From Acidimicrobiia bacterium (GTDB lineage Bacteria > Actinomycetota > Acidimicrobiia > IMCC26256 > PALSA-610): a DNA stretch of 64,000 bases. The stretch is taken from contig DATBAK010000036.1 of assembly GCA_036271555.1 (NCBI GenBank), forward strand, positions 30,433 through 94,432, written 5' to 3'. Positions 51,721 through 61,484 of this stretch are shown here, in pieces. Position numbers and translations under genes: made by a program. The first letter of the stretch is position 1. Every line of letters starts with the position of its first letter. Under the pieces are notes generated by a model, which saw nothing but the letters and a program-made list of their open reading frames with translations, searched no databases and had not been told where the DNA came from.

Positions 51721-51802
51721 AGCCGCGAGCGGAGCGAGCAGTGCGACTTCGCTCGCTCCCATCCCGCGTCACGGAGCGGCGAGCGAAGCGAGTGCGACCA
51801 GA
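51721..51802 (+). repeat. Structured intergenic repeat, copy C
   Basis: The left stem GGAGCGAGC (51731-51739) pairs perfectly with GCTCGCTCC (51751-51759). The core 51755-51783 is identical over 29 nt to copy A. The right part GCGAAGCGAGTGCGACCAG lacks the second hairpin. Compared with copy B, a C-G pair in the stem is replaced by T-A on both sides (compensatory). It lies between dxr and cdsA. Confidence 0.8.
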
Positions 51803-51806
51803 AAAC

Positions 51807-53237
51807 TCAGAAGATTTTGAGGTGCAGGGCCAGGTAGTACGTGATGGGGAGGCAGAAGAGCAGACCGTCGAAGCGATCGAGCACGCCGCCGTGCCCGGGC
51901 AGGAAGGATCCGAAGTCCTTGAGCTCGAGATCGCGCTTGATCATCGACTCGCAGAGGTCGCCGAGGATCGAGCCGATGCCGACCGCGATGCCGAGGTACA
52001 GCGCGTGCTTCGTGTCGGTCCACGGATGGATGCGGTGCACGACGAGCAGCGCGAGCACGACCGATGCCACGAAGCCGACGAGCGTGCCCTCGACCGTCTT
52101 GTTCGGCGAGACGTTCGGCGCGATGCGCGACTGCCCGAACTGCGAACCGAAGAAGTAGCCGATCACGTCGTAGGACACGGTGCAGATCGCGGTGCCGAGC
52201 ACGAGACCGACACCGTCGGGCGATTGCAGCAGCAATCCCGCGAAGCCGCCGAGCACGCCGACGTAACCGAACGTGAGCACCGTGCTCGCGATCCCGCGCA
52301 CCGGGCGGCCCGGCGTGACGCGCCACAGGAACCACAACATCGAGAACACGGTGACGAGCGCGAAGAACACGGGATACGCGGCCGTGCCGTCGTGCTTCGC
52401 GGCGAACACCATGCCGACGGACCCGAGCAGCGCGAGGACGGTTGCGGGATGGTGCCCGCGACTGCGCAGCGCGTTGGCGAGCTCGAGCGCGCACATGCCG
52501 ACGATCGCGGCCGAGAGGACGAGCGTCCACGTGCGTCCGAGGCTGAGACAGATGAGGGCCACGACGACGATTGCGCCCGCGGTCAGCAACGCGAGCGGAA
52601 GATCACGACCGCTCGGCGCCGGCAACATCTCGGCTTCGGGCTCCTCGACCGGCGGGCGCGGCCGAGAGCCACCGCGCCGGCGGCGCGCCGCGACCTGCGC
52701 CGCGAACGCGGCGTCGTCGTCGGGCGGGGGCGCGTCGGCGAGCGCACCGATGCGCGTGGTCTCGCCGGTCGTCTCGTCGCTCAGGTCGTCGAAGGTCTCC
52801 TCGGACCACTCCGAGCTGTCGGACCGATAGCGCGGTCCGCCGGAGGGGCCGGAGGAGAACGACGCCCACGCCGACAGGTCCTCGTCCTCGTCGTCGTCAC
52901 CGAACACCGCGGGCAGTTGCCCGGTCGCGGGCTCGGTCCAGTGCGGCAGCGGCGGCGATTCGGCCTCGACCGGCTGCGCGCGCACGAGCCCCTCGGGCTC
53001 GTCGTCGTAGTCGGTGTCGACCGGGCGCGGGAACACCTGGATCTCGCCGCGCTCCTCGGCTTCGGCGATCGCGGCCTCGCGCTGCTGGGTCGCGGACCAC
53101 GTGCCCTCGCGACCACCGGAGTGCTCGCTCGCTGCGGCGCGCGCGGCGCGACCCTCGTTCTCGAGCACGGCCTGCGCTTCCTCGGCGCCCAGAATGCGAA
53201 CGCCTTCGGGCTGATCTCGGTCTTCTCGGTCGGACAT
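51807..53237 (-). CDS. cdsA: Phosphatidate cytidylyltransferase with long acidic N-terminal extension
   Basis: Makes CDP-diacylglycerol from phosphatidic acid and CTP in the inner membrane. The 476-aa protein has its enzyme in the last ~265 residues: eight or so helices and the signature KRDLELKDFGSFLPGHGG followed by LDRFDGLLF. The first ~210 residues are hydrophilic, rich in Glu, Asp, Ser, Ala and Pro, and look disordered; such a long cytosolic extension is unusual for CdsA (typically ~270-300 aa). ATG 53237 has GGAGG close by. It lies between frr and dxr, the usual actinobacterial order. Confidence 0.94.
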   Translation of the reverse strand: MSDREDRDQPEGVRILGAEEAQAVLENEGRAARAAASEHSGGREGTWSATQQREAAIAEAEERGEIQVFPRPVDTDYDDEPEGLVRAQPVEAESPPLPHWTEPATGQLPAVFGDDDEDEDLSAWASFSSGPSGGPRYRSDSSEWSEETFDDLSDETTGETTRIGALADAPPPDDDAAFAAQVAARRRRGGSRPRPPVEEPEAEMLPAPSGRDLPLALLTAGAIVVVALICLSLGRTWTLVLSAAIVGMCALELANALRSRGHHPATVLALLGSVGMVFAAKHDGTAAYPVFFALVTVFSMLWFLWRVTPGRPVRGIASTVLTFGYVGVLGGFAGLLLQSPDGVGLVLGTAICTVSYDVIGYFFGSQFGQSRIAPNVSPNKTVEGTLVGFVASVVLALLVVHRIHPWTDTKHALYLGIAVGIGSILGDLCESMIKRDLELKDFGSFLPGHGGVLDRFDGLLFCLPITYYLALHLKIF

Positions 53238-53296
53238 GACCCTCCCCGGCCCCCGTCACGCCAGGCTAACGAGAGCCCGGCTCCTGCGCGCGGCCG

Positions 53297-53851
53297 TCAC
53301 ACCTCGAGGAGCTCGTGCTCCTTGTGCGCCAGCATCGCGTCGATCTCCGCCACCGCTTCGTGCGTGACCTTCTCGAGGTCCTTCTCGATCCGGTCGAGCG
53401 CGTCGCGCGACAGGTCACCGTCGCGCTCCTGCGTCTCCAACTCCTTGCGGACGTCGCGGCGGACGTTGCGCACCGCCACCCGGCTCTCCTCCGCGCGGTG
53501 CTTCACGACCTTCACGAGATCCTTGCGCCGCTCCGTCGTCAGCTCGGGAAACGTGAGGCGCACGAGCGCGCCGTCGTTCGACGGGTTGACGCCGAGGTCG
53601 CTCTCCTGGATCGCGCGCTCGATGCCCTTGATCGCGGCCTTGTCGTACGGCGAGATGACGAGCACGCGCGGCTCGGGCACCGAGAAGCCGGCGATCTGCT
53701 GCAGCGGGACTTCAGTCCCGTAGTAGTCGACCTTGAGCTTGTCGACGAGCGCCGGCGTCGCGCGGCCGGTGCGCACGGCGGCGAACTCTTCCTGGAGGTG
53801 TATCACCGCCTTGTGCATGCGGTCCTTGCACTCGACGACCTTGTCGTCCAT
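53297..53851 (-). CDS. frr: Ribosome recycling factor
   Basis: With EF-G, splits post-termination ribosomes. The 184-aa protein shows the three-helix-bundle domain (FAAVRTGRATPALVDKLKVD, then the RRKDLVK... and ESRVAVRNVRRD helices) and the hinge beta domain. I chose ATG 53851, overlapping the pyrH TGA (TGATG), with GGGAGAGGAG upstream; GTG 53854 would add one residue. It is translated together with pyrH. Confidence 0.96.
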   Translation of the reverse strand: MDDKVVECKDRMHKAVIHLQEEFAAVRTGRATPALVDKLKVDYYGTEVPLQQIAGFSVPEPRVLVISPYDKAAIKGIERAIQESDLGVNPSNDGALVRLTFPELTTERRKDLVKVVKHRAEESRVAVRNVRRDVRKELETQERDGDLSRDALDRIEKDLEKVTHEAVAEIDAMLAHKEHELLEV

Positions 53852-54591
53852 CACTCCTCTCCCTTCGAGCTGACGAGGGTTCCGATCGGCTCGCCGAGGA
53901 GCGCGCGCCGGATGTTGCCCGCCTCCATGACGTCGAACACGATGATCGGGAGCGAGTTGTCCATGCAGAACGTGATCGCGGTGGAGTCCATCACGTCGAG
54001 CCGCCGGTTCAGCACCTCGAAGTGCGTCACCTCGGTGAGCTTGACCGCGTCCTTCACGACGCGCGGGTCGGCGCTGTACACACCGTCGACGCCCGAGTGG
54101 GTGCCCTTCAAGATCGCTTCGGCACCGATCTCCGCGCCGCGAAGCGCCGCAGTGGTGTCGGTCGTGAAATACGGGTTGCCGGTGCCGGCCGCGAAGATCA
54201 CGAGCCGGTTCTTCTCGAGGTGTCGCACCGCGCGCAGCGGGATGTAGGGCTCGGCGACCTGTGCCATCGAGATCGCGGTCTGCACGCGCGTCGGCTGCCC
54301 CAACGCTTCGAGCGCGTCCTGCAACGCGAGCGCGTTGATGACGGTCGCGAGCATGCCCATGTAGTCGGCACGGGCACGATCCATGCCCCAGCGCGCGCCG
54401 GCGAGACCGCGGAAGATGTTGCCGCCGCCGACGACGACCGCGATCTCGACGTTCAGCTCGGCGTGCGCCTTGGCGACCTCTTCCGCGATCCGGCCGACGA
54501 TCTCGGCGTCGATGCCGTACCCGATCCTGCGGTCGGCAAAGGCCTCACCCGAGAGCTTGAGCACGACCCGGCGGTAGACGCTCTCACTCAT
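53851..54591 (-). CDS. pyrH: Uridylate kinase
   Basis: Phosphorylates UMP to UDP. The 246-aa amino-acid-kinase-fold protein has KLSGEAF near the N-terminus, the glycine loop [11 protein letters not shown], the region [20 protein letters not shown] and [13 protein letters not shown]. The ATG at 54591 lies 44 nt after tsf. Its product also feeds UDP-sugar supply, though no regulation linking it to the polysaccharide genes is visible. Confidence 0.96.
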   Translation of the reverse strand: MSESVYRRVVLKLSGEAFADRRIGYGIDAEIVGRIAEEVAKAHAELNVEIAVVVGGGNIFRGLAGARWGMDRARADYMGMLATVINALALQDALEALGQPTRVQTAISMAQVAEPYIPLRAVRHLEKNRLVIFAAGTGNPYFTTDTTAALRGAEIGAEAILKGTHSGVDGVYSADPRVVKDAVKLTEVTHFEVLNRRLDVMDSTAITFCMDNSLPIIVFDVMEAGNIRRALLGEPIGTLVSSKGEE

Positions 54592-54635
54592 GCGCGTGGT
54601 TCCCTTCGCTCTCGGAGAGCCGACGTGCCCGACCC

Positions 54636-55478
54636 CTACTCCTCACCGATCTTGACGCGCACGAAGCGCTTGACCGCGGCACCCGAGCCGAGTGCCTCGA
54701 GGAGGCCCGCGATCGTGACCTTGTTGTCCCGCACGAACGGCTGCTCGAGCAGGACCACCTGCTTGAAGTAGCCGCCGAGCTTGCCCTCGACGATCTTCGG
54801 GATCGCCTGGTCGGGCTTGCCCTCCTCGCGGGTCTGCGCCTCGAGGATGCCGCGCTCGTGCTCGATGTCGGCCTCGGGCACATCGGCCCGGCTCACGTAG
54901 CGCGGCGCCGCGCTCGCGATGTGGAGCGCGAGATCGTGCGCGACCGCGCGCGCCTTGTCGCCGTCGCCCGCACCCGTGACCTCGACGAGCACGCCGATCA
55001 CACCCCGCTCGTTCTGGACGTGCTTGTACGCGTCGAGCACTCCGTCGCTCGTCTCGTAGCGCGCGATCCGGCCGAGCTCGATCTTCTCGCCCAGCGTCGC
55101 CGAGAGGCCGGCGAGCTCCTCGCCCACGGTCGCGCCCGCGAACTTCTTGTCGGCGATTCCTTCGTCGCCTTCGCTGCGCACGAGCGCCACGAGGTCGGCG
55201 ACGAGCTGCTTGAACTGCGGGCCCTTGGCCACGAAGTCGGTCTCGCAGTTCACCTCGACGAGCGCGGCGACGCTGCCGTCGAGCGTGACGTCGACGGTGC
55301 CCTGATCGGCGCTGCGGCCTTCGCGCTTGCTCGCGCCGGCGAGGCCCTTCTCACGGAGCCAGTCCTTGGCTGCGTTCATGTCGCCGTCGCATTCTCCGAG
55401 CGCCTTCTTGCAGTCCATCATCCCGGCGCCGGTGATCTTGCGCAGCGCCGCGACGTCCTTCGCGGAGACGTCAGCCAT
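54636..55478 (-). CDS. tsf: Elongation factor Ts
   Basis: Nucleotide exchange factor for EF-Tu. The 280-aa protein starts [20 protein letters not shown] with the canonical [12 protein letters not shown] helix and the core [12 protein letters not shown]. The start ATG 55478 lies inside rpsB, giving an 8-nt overlap (ATGGCTGA). GTG 55490 is a less likely alternative. Length is typical of actinobacterial EF-Ts. Confidence 0.96.
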   Translation of the reverse strand: MADVSAKDVAALRKITGAGMMDCKKALGECDGDMNAAKDWLREKGLAGASKREGRSADQGTVDVTLDGSVAALVEVNCETDFVAKGPQFKQLVADLVALVRSEGDEGIADKKFAGATVGEELAGLSATLGEKIELGRIARYETSDGVLDAYKHVQNERGVIGVLVEVTGAGDGDKARAVAHDLALHIASAAPRYVSRADVPEADIEHERGILEAQTREEGKPDQAIPKIVEGKLGGYFKQVVLLEQPFVRDNKVTIAGLLEALGSGAAVKRFVRVKIGEE

Positions 55479-56484
55479 TGTCGGCGCCACCCTCGCTCGC
55501 CGCCGGCGCGTCGGCCGCCGCGGGCTCGGGAGCCGGCGTGTCGGCCGCGCCGTCCTCGCTCGCGCCGGTCTCGGTTGCGCCGTCCTCGGTCGCGTCCGCG
55601 GGTGCGGCCGCGCGCGGCGCGGCGGCGCGCGCCTCGATGCGCTTCTGCTGCTCGGCCGCGGCGTTGCGGGCCTGCGCCTGCTGCTCGGCCTTCTTGCGCA
55701 TCGCCTCGGGGTCGAGCGGCTTCTGATCGGCGACGTCCTCGGCGCGCGTGCCCGGACGCGCGTTGCGCTTCTCGGCGATGAAGTGGCCCTCGACGACGGC
55801 GTCGGCGATGACGCGCGACAGCAGCGTCGCCGAGCGGATCGCGTCGTCGTTGCCGGGAATGACGTAGTCGATGACGTCGGGGTCGCAGTTCGTGTCGACG
55901 ACCGCGACCACGGGGATGCCGAGCCGGTTCGCCTCGGTGACCGCGATGTGCTCCTTCTTCGTGTCGATCACGAAGATCGCGCTCGGCACCCGCTCGAGGC
56001 GCTTGATGCCGCCGAGGTTGCGCTCCAGCTTCGCGGCCTCGCGCCGGACCTTCAGGCCTTCCTTCTTGATCATCTGGTCGACCTCGCCGGAGTCGATCAT
56101 GCGCTGCAGCTCGCGCAGCTTCGACACGCGCGCGTGCACCGTCTGGAAGTTCGTGAGCATGCCGCCGAGCCAGCGGAAGTTGACGTACGGCGAGCCCGAG
56201 CGCAGGGCGTGCTGCTGCACCGGCTCCTGCGCCTGCTTCTTCGTGCCGACGAACAGGACCGTGCCGCCGTTGGCGACCGTGTCGCGTACGAAGCGGTACG
56301 CGGTGTCGATCGAGCCGAGCGTCTGGTGGAGATCGAGGATGTAGATCCCGTTGCGCTCGCCGAAGATGAAGCGCTTCATCTTCGGATTCCAGCGTCGGGT
56401 CTGGTGTCCGAAGTGGACGCCTGCCCCGAGCAGCTGCTTCATCGTGACGACGGGCGTCTGGGTCGGATTCGTCGCTACGGCCAC
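55471..56484 (-). CDS. rpsB: 30S ribosomal protein S2 with extended acidic C-terminus
   Basis: The 337-aa product starts [22 protein letters not shown]; the core has [27 protein letters not shown] and [15 protein letters not shown]. About 100 residues follow the usual end of S2, first coiled-coil-like ([18 protein letters not shown]), then an Ala/Pro/Asp/Glu-rich disordered tail. GTG 56484 has GGGAGG 7 nt upstream. TACACT on the minus strand (56654-56659) may be the -10 box of a promoter giving a ~165-nt leader. It is the first gene of the rpsB-tsf-pyrH-frr run. Confidence 0.96.
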   Translation of the reverse strand: MAVATNPTQTPVVTMKQLLGAGVHFGHQTRRWNPKMKRFIFGERNGIYILDLHQTLGSIDTAYRFVRDTVANGGTVLFVGTKKQAQEPVQQHALRSGSPYVNFRWLGGMLTNFQTVHARVSKLRELQRMIDSGEVDQMIKKEGLKVRREAAKLERNLGGIKRLERVPSAIFVIDTKKEHIAVTEANRLGIPVVAVVDTNCDPDVIDYVIPGNDDAIRSATLLSRVIADAVVEGHFIAEKRNARPGTRAEDVADQKPLDPEAMRKKAEQQAQARNAAAEQQKRIEARAAAPRAAAPADATEDGATETGASEDGAADTPAPEPAAADAPAASEGGADNG

Positions 56485-56707
56485 GGCCGCGCCTCCCTTG
56501 GTTGGTGCTTCCGCCCGCGCGGACGCCGATCCCGGATCGTCCGGGGGCGCCACCTCGGGTTCACGGGCGGATGTCGTCGGTGAGTCGGTGGGTGGGGTCG
56601 GCGAGCCGGACGGCCGGCCTTCCCGCTGGCCAGGAGGTCCCCGGCCGGCGGCGAGTGTAGTCGGCGCCCTTTCGGCGACTCCCTGGCCCCGGGCCGGCGT
56701 CAGGCGG

Positions 56708-56890
56708 TCAGGGTCGTTCGGGCACGTAGACGTACCGGGGCTCGTCGTCGAGGTCGTCGAGGACGTACACGCCGACCCGATCCCGCTCCACCTCGAGCGG
56801 GAACGGCCGGGTGACGAGGAACCCGTAGCCCGCGCATGGACCACCCACGCAGGGCACGAGGACCCGGCCGCCTGCCGGCTCGGTCTCCAC
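56708..56890 (-). CDS. Small hypothetical protein (60 aa)
   Basis: An open frame from GTG 56890 encodes [27 protein letters not shown]..., with a Cys pair (CVGGPC), beta-strand-like segments and a DDLDDEPR acidic patch. The frame continues upstream, but the extension is Arg-rich and looks like a shadow. Nothing is recognised. Its place between an M23-like gene and rpsB on the same strand makes it plausible as a real gene; the ribosome binding site is weak. Confidence 0.45.
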   Translation of the reverse strand: METEPAGGRVLVPCVGGPCAGYGFLVTRPFPLEVERDRVGVYVLDDLDDEPRYVYVPERP

Positions 56891-57086
56891 GGCCGCGACG
56901 CTACGCGTCGTCGGGCAGCTCCGCCGGGCCGGGCCGGCTCGAGGACGACTGTGCGGCTCGAACCCACACCGCTCGTCGGCCGCTCCGCCGACGAGCGTCG
57001 GATGCGGGACCGGCATTGCCGAACGGGAACGGCGAACGCGTCGCCGCGCCGAGGTCGGCACCGGCGCCGAGCAGACGCGCGGCGCT

Positions 57087-57920
57087 CTATTCGCGCGACC
57101 GTCGACGAACCCGTCGCGACGTTTTGGCCCGTCGTCGACGGCGCCGCGCCGCGACCGCGACCGTCGCGGCCGCGAGCCCGGCGACGGGCGCCGCGCCGAC
57201 GGGGCTCCACGCGGTGGACGACGCCGGCGCGCGCGATCGCGCGGCAGTCGGCATCGCGCGCGCGGCGGGCGCGCGCGGTGGGTCCGCCGCCTGCCCCGGC
57301 ATCGACCACCACGACGGCGGCGGCGACATCGGCGAGCGCGCCTCGACGCGCACTTCGTCCGCGATCACGGCGAGCTCGTCGTTCGCTTCGCGCGCGGCGA
57401 CGGGCGCCGACGCGAACGATCCGCCGTGCGGCTCCGCGAGGTGCACGATCGCGCCGAGGTCGGGCGGGCCGAACAAGAGCATCGGATCGATGTAGTCGTC
57501 GCCGACGCGAACGCCGAAGTGCAGCACGTCGGCCGCGTGCTGCGGTCCGGTCCCGCCGGTCGTGCCGACGGTTTCGCCGCGCGCGACGTGCTGCCCGCGC
57601 ACGACCGCGATCGATGCGAGGAACGAGTCGGTCGTGCGCACGTCGCCCGCGTTCAGGACGACGACGTGCAGGCCCGCGCCGACTCGACCTGCGAACACGA
57701 CCGTGCCGTCGTTCGCGGCGCGCACCGGTGTGCCCGAACGAACGCCGAAGTCGACGCCGAGATGACCGGGACCGAACCGCGTCGTGGGCGGATCGAAGCC
57801 GCGCACGACCGGTCCGTCGACGGGTCGCGTCCACGGACCGCTGGGAAACGCGAACGCCGGAGCCGCCGGCGCGATCACGAACGCGCCGAACAGAACGATG
57901 AAACCAAGAAACCACCGCAC
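57087..57920 (-). CDS. M23/LytM-type cell-wall peptidase-like protein
   Basis: A 277-aa exported protein. The GTG at 57920 is chosen because GGAGG lies 5 nt upstream; the product starts [20 protein letters not shown], a signal peptide. The LytM domain (about 35-145) keeps the HLGVDFG zinc motif and [20 protein letters not shown], but the usual HxH reads VLH and the YAHL motif is replaced by DSFLAS. I recall actinobacterial homologues beside rpsB with similar changes, so reduced or altered activity may be normal there. A ~130-residue Ala/Pro/Arg-rich C-terminus follows, ending in a hydrophobic helix and a basic tail. Confidence 0.82.
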   Translation of the reverse strand: MRWFLGFIVLFGAFVIAPAAPAFAFPSGPWTRPVDGPVVRGFDPPTTRFGPGHLGVDFGVRSGTPVRAANDGTVVFAGRVGAGLHVVVLNAGDVRTTDSFLASIAVVRGQHVARGETVGTTGGTGPQHAADVLHFGVRVGDDYIDPMLLFGPPDLGAIVHLAEPHGGSFASAPVAAREANDELAVIADEVRVEARSPMSPPPSWWSMPGQAADPPRAPAARAMPTAARSRAPASSTAWSPVGAAPVAGLAAATVAVAARRRRRRAKTSRRVRRRSRE

Positions 57921-58016
57921 TCGAACCTCCACGACCGCGAACACGTCGAACGGGGGAAGTTCGGAGGGAAGTGCGACGCCGTGACCGTAGCAACGGCCTA
58001 CGACAGTGTCGACGAG

Positions 58017-58817
58017 CTAGGTGACGAGACCGCGTTCCGGTGTCGGCTCCGACAGCCGCGAGCGCAGCTGGAAGATCGACTTCGTGTGGATCTGGCAGAC
58101 GCGGCTCTCGGTGACGCCGAGGACCTGTCCGATCTCCGCGAGTGTGAGGCCCTCGTAGTAATAGAGCGTCAACACGAGCCGCTCGCGATCGGGCATGCGG
58201 TTGATCGCGTCGGCGAGGACCTGGCGCATCTCCTCGGTCTCGAACGCGGCGACCGGATCGTTCGCGGTGTCGGCGATCGTGTCGCCGAGGGTCGCGCCCG
58301 CGGCGCGGTCACTGCCCGCCGCGAGGAGCTCGTCGAGCGCGACGAGTCCGACGAACGAGATCTGCGACATCACGCTCGCGAGCTCGTCCTCGGTCATGCC
58401 GAGCTCGACCGCGACCTCTTTGTCCTCGGGGGTGCGCTTCAGCTCGTTCTCGAGCTTCGAGTACGCGCGCTCGATGGAGCGCGCCTTCGCCCGCACCGAG
58501 CGGGGCACCCAGTCGATCGAGCGGAGCTCGTCGATGATGGCGCCCTTGATGCGGGAGATCGCGTACGTCTCGAACTTGAAGCCGCGGTCGGGATCGAACT
58601 TGTCGATGGCGTCGATGAGCCCGAAGATCCCGTAGCTCACGAGGTCGGTCTGCTCGATGTTCTGGGGCAGACCCGCGGCGACTCGGCCCGCGACGAACTT
58701 CACGAGAGGCGAATAGTGCAGAATGAGTCGTTCGCGAGTCTCCTGGGAACCGGCACGCTTGTACTCGGTCCAGAGCTCGCCGATGACGTCGGCCGCGTCG
58801 TCCACGTTGTCCTTCAC
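58017..58817 (-). CDS. whiG: RNA polymerase sigma factor, FliA/WhiG type
   Basis: A 266-aa sigma-28-family factor with regions 2 ([57 protein letters not shown]), 3 ([18 protein letters not shown]) and 4 ([20 protein letters not shown]). In non-flagellate actinobacteria this factor controls development; in motile ones, flagella. No flagellar genes are in the window, so the role is open. GTG 58817 overlaps the xerC-like stop (GTGA). Confidence 0.93.
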   Translation of the reverse strand: MKDNVDDAADVIGELWTEYKRAGSQETRERLILHYSPLVKFVAGRVAAGLPQNIEQTDLVSYGIFGLIDAIDKFDPDRGFKFETYAISRIKGAIIDELRSIDWVPRSVRAKARSIERAYSKLENELKRTPEDKEVAVELGMTEDELASVMSQISFVGLVALDELLAAGSDRAAGATLGDTIADTANDPVAAFETEEMRQVLADAINRMPDRERLVLTLYYYEGLTLAEIGQVLGVTESRVCQIHTKSIFQLRSRLSEPTPERGLVT

Positions 58818-59695
58818 GCCCGCGGGTGCGTGTTCTCGTACACGGCTCTCAATCGGTCACGAGTGACGTGAGTGTAGATCTGGGTGGTCGAGAGGTCCGA
58901 GTGGCCCAGGAGCTCCTGGACCGCCCGCAGGTCGGCGCCCCCCTCGAGCAGGTGCGTGGCGTAGGCGTGGCGCAGGGCGTGGGGATGGAGGATCCGGCCG
59001 TCCGGGAGCGGGTTCCGTTCCAGGATCCGGCGGGCGTCCCGGGTGCTGAGGGCCCGGCCGAGGCGGTTGAGGAAGATCTGGTCGGGTGACTCGGGGCGGG
59101 CCAGCGCCGCCCGTCCCGAAGCGAGGTAGGCGCGCACCGCGTCGAGGGCGGGCGCGCCGAGCGGGATCCGCCGTGTCTTGCTGCCCTTGCCGACGACGGT
59201 GACGACGCGCCGGCGGAGGTCGAGGTCGGACTCGCGGAGATCGCAGCACTCGGCGACGCGCAATCCCGCGCCGTAGAGCACCTCGAGCACCGCGCGGTCG
59301 CGGAGCACGATCGGGTCGAGGTCGTCGTCGAGCGCGGCACCGTCGAGCAGATCGAGAGTCTCCTCGCGACGCGGCACGCGCGGGAGTCGCCGTCCGCCCT
59401 TCGGCGCGCGTAGCGAGCGACCGGGATCACTCGTGATCACGTCGTGCCGGCTGAGGTAGCGCGAGTACGCGCGCACCGACGCGGCCTTGCGCGCGATCGT
59501 CGAGCGCGCGAGCCCGCGCGTCGTGAGGTACGCGAGGTAACGGCGCAGCACGCGGTGGTCGAGACCTTCGGGCTCCGGACAGCCGCCGCGCTCGGCCCAC
59601 ATCACGAACTCGCAAACGTCGTGCTCGTAGGCACGGCGCGTATGCGGACTCGCCCGCGTGAGCGATCGGTTGAAGGGCTCGACGGGCCAGGACAT
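58814..59695 (-). CDS. xerC: Tyrosine recombinase XerC/XerD
   Basis: A 293-aa site-specific recombinase for chromosome dimer resolution at dif. The N-terminal SAM-like DNA-binding domain ([19 protein letters not shown]) precedes the catalytic domain with the expected set: Arg in GAGLRVAE, Lys in VGKGSKTRR, HxxR in [14 protein letters not shown], His in [11 protein letters not shown] and Tyr in IYTHV. I chose ATG 59695 (MSWPVEPF). Its position beside whiG, rpsB and comM is conserved in actinobacteria, so it is a housekeeping gene and not a mobile-element integrase. Whether it is XerC or XerD cannot be told here. Confidence 0.9.
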   Translation of the reverse strand: MSWPVEPFNRSLTRASPHTRRAYEHDVCEFVMWAERGGCPEPEGLDHRVLRRYLAYLTTRGLARSTIARKAASVRAYSRYLSRHDVITSDPGRSLRAPKGGRRLPRVPRREETLDLLDGAALDDDLDPIVLRDRAVLEVLYGAGLRVAECCDLRESDLDLRRRVVTVVGKGSKTRRIPLGAPALDAVRAYLASGRAALARPESPDQIFLNRLGRALSTRDARRILERNPLPDGRILHPHALRHAYATHLLEGGADLRAVQELLGHSDLSTTQIYTHVTRDRLRAVYENTHPRA

Positions 59696-59808
59696 CGCCC
59701 GTCCACGGTACCGCCGCGCGCCGGACACCCTTGACCACGTCGGGTGGTGACCGCCCGGAGCCCGCACGGCTACGGTCGGGCGAGCATCGATCGACCGGGG
59801 GGGTGCCG

Positions 59809-60993
59809 ATGGGTGGGATCGGAGTCAGCCGCTGGGCTCGGATCGTGGCATTGGCCGCGATCCCGATGCTCCTTTCCAGTTGCACCTGGTTCGACCTCGC
59901 CCACCTCGCGAGCGACGCGACCGAAGGTCGCGACAACGGCACTCCCGGCTCCGCACTCGCGCGGCGGTACCTCGTCGATCAGCTGAAGCCGATCGCGAAG
60001 GGCGCCAACACCGCGCTCACCGGCGACGACGCGTACACCCAGCCGATTCCGGGCGGCACGAACATCGTCGCCGTCATCCCCGGCTCCGATCTCGCGAGCC
60101 AGTACGTCATGGTCGGCGCGCACTACGACCATCTCGGGCACAGCTGCCGCACCTCCGACCCCGCGGACACGATCTGCAACGGCGCGACCGACAACGCGGC
60201 CGGCGACGCGGCGCTCCTCGCGATCGGCCGTGCGCTCGCGAGCGCGAAGCCGCCGCCGCGGCGGTCGGTGATCCTCGCGCTGTGGGACGAGGAAGAGGAC
60301 GGACTCCTCGGCTCGAAGTACTACACGCAGCACCCGCTGATCCCGATCGCGCAGACCGTCGCATACGTGAACTTCGACATCCAAGGCGCCAACCTCCGGC
60401 CGAGCGTGCGCAACGACACGTTCGCGGTCGGCGCGGAGAGCGGTGGGTCGGCGCTGCAGAAGATCGTGCGGAAGGCTTACTCGGGGTCGACGCTCGACGG
60501 CGGTCTGTTCAGCGCGGTGTTCGGCGAGGGTCGCAGCGACTACGCGAACTTCCTCGCGGCGCAGGTGCCGACCGTCTTCTTCACCGACTCGACCGGTCCC
60601 TGCTACCACACCGCGCAGGACGGGTTCGGGGTCGTCGACTTCAACAAGCTCGACCAGCAGATCGACGTGTCGCTCAACGTCACGCGCGTGCTGGCGACGA
60701 CCGCGACGCCACCGACGTTCGTGTCCAACACGCCCATCGCGGCGTACGACGACGCGGTGCTGCTGGGCAAGCTCGGCGATCAGTTGCAAGCCGACAATGC
60801 GCGCTTCGACGCCTCCGACCGCGCCGCGTTGCGCACGCTGCGGCGCGACGTGCACGCGATCATCGCCGCCGGACCCGCCGCGTTCGACCAGAACGCGATC
60901 GTCACCCTGCTGACCGACGCGGCGTCGGCGGTGCAGATCCTCACGCACGGCTCGTGCGACGGATTCTTCGGACCTCCCGCGTCGGTGCGCTGA
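59809..60993 (+). CDS. M28-family peptidase, lipoprotein
   Basis: A 394-aa zinc exopeptidase. The ATG at 59809 gives a lipoprotein signal: hydrophobic core then LSSC (C ~25), so it is anchored at the outer face of the membrane. The catalytic domain shows GAHYDHLGH (His/Asp), GATDNAAGDAALL (bridging Asp), LWDEEEDGLLGS (catalytic Glu pair), NFDIQG (Asp) and CYHTAQD (His), the complete two-zinc M28 set. The last ~100 residues are helical. It is divergent from xerC with 113 bp between, and convergent with the small gene at 61015. Confidence 0.9.
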   Translation: MGGIGVSRWARIVALAAIPMLLSSCTWFDLAHLASDATEGRDNGTPGSALARRYLVDQLKPIAKGANTALTGDDAYTQPIPGGTNIVAVIPGSDLASQYVMVGAHYDHLGHSCRTSDPADTICNGATDNAAGDAALLAIGRALASAKPPPRRSVILALWDEEEDGLLGSKYYTQHPLIPIAQTVAYVNFDIQGANLRPSVRNDTFAVGAESGGSALQKIVRKAYSGSTLDGGLFSAVFGEGRSDYANFLAAQVPTVFFTDSTGPCYHTAQDGFGVVDFNKLDQQIDVSLNVTRVLATTATPPTFVSNTPIAAYDDAVLLGKLGDQLQADNARFDASDRAALRTLRRDVHAIIAAGPAAFDQNAIVTLLTDAASAVQILTHGSCDGFFGPPASVR

Positions 60994-61014
60994 CGTCGCA
61001 GCGCAGGTCGGGCG

Positions 61015-61335
61015 TCAGCTCGAAGAGCTCGCGAAGGTCCAGAAGGGCGCCGGATATTCGCGTCGCAGCACCGGCAGCACCTCCACCCAGTCCGCGTCCG
61101 TGAGCGCGTCGACGGCACTGACCGCGATGCGGCCGTCGTCGTGCACGTCGAAGCCCCAGCCGAAGCCCGCGAGTGGAACGACGCGCCGCGGCTTCAGCTC
61201 CATCACCTCCGTGATGGGCGTTGTCGCGAGGAAGCTGCGGGCGCGCCAGTGCACTCGGGCACGATCGCGGCGCGAGGGCGAGTCGAACAGCACCGGCTCC
61301 GTGCCGTACCGGCAATACGCCGTGCTCCACTCCAC
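61015..61335 (-). CDS. Small conserved-looking hypothetical protein (106 aa)
   Basis: The GTG at 61335 has GAGGAGG upstream. The product MEWSTAYCRYGTEPVLFDSP... is soluble, mixed alpha/beta, rich in aromatic residues and without signal peptide. No family recognised. It is convergent with the M28 gene (21 nt) and divergent from comM (149 bp). The good ribosome binding site and coding-like composition support a real gene. Confidence 0.6.
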   Translation of the reverse strand: MEWSTAYCRYGTEPVLFDSPSRRDRARVHWRARSFLATTPITEVMELKPRRVVPLAGFGWGFDVHDDGRIAVSAVDALTDADWVEVLPVLRREYPAPFWTFASSSS

Positions 61336-61484
61336 CGCCGCGCCTCCTCGTCGGTGTGGTCAGGGTGGCCGCTCGGAAACCGGCACGCCAGGACGTTCAC
61401 TGTCCGACCCCTCCCGTACGGTGCCCCCAACGTTCGTGGCCGCGTGTAAAGGCCTCCCGTTCTTCGCCACACCGGGAGGCTCCG

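Noticed and set aside
58814..59695. Tyrosine recombinase as sign of an integrated element
   Set aside because: It lies in a conserved position beside whiG, rpsB and comM, overlaps whiG, and no attachment-site repeats or phage genes are nearby; a housekeeping Xer protein fits better.
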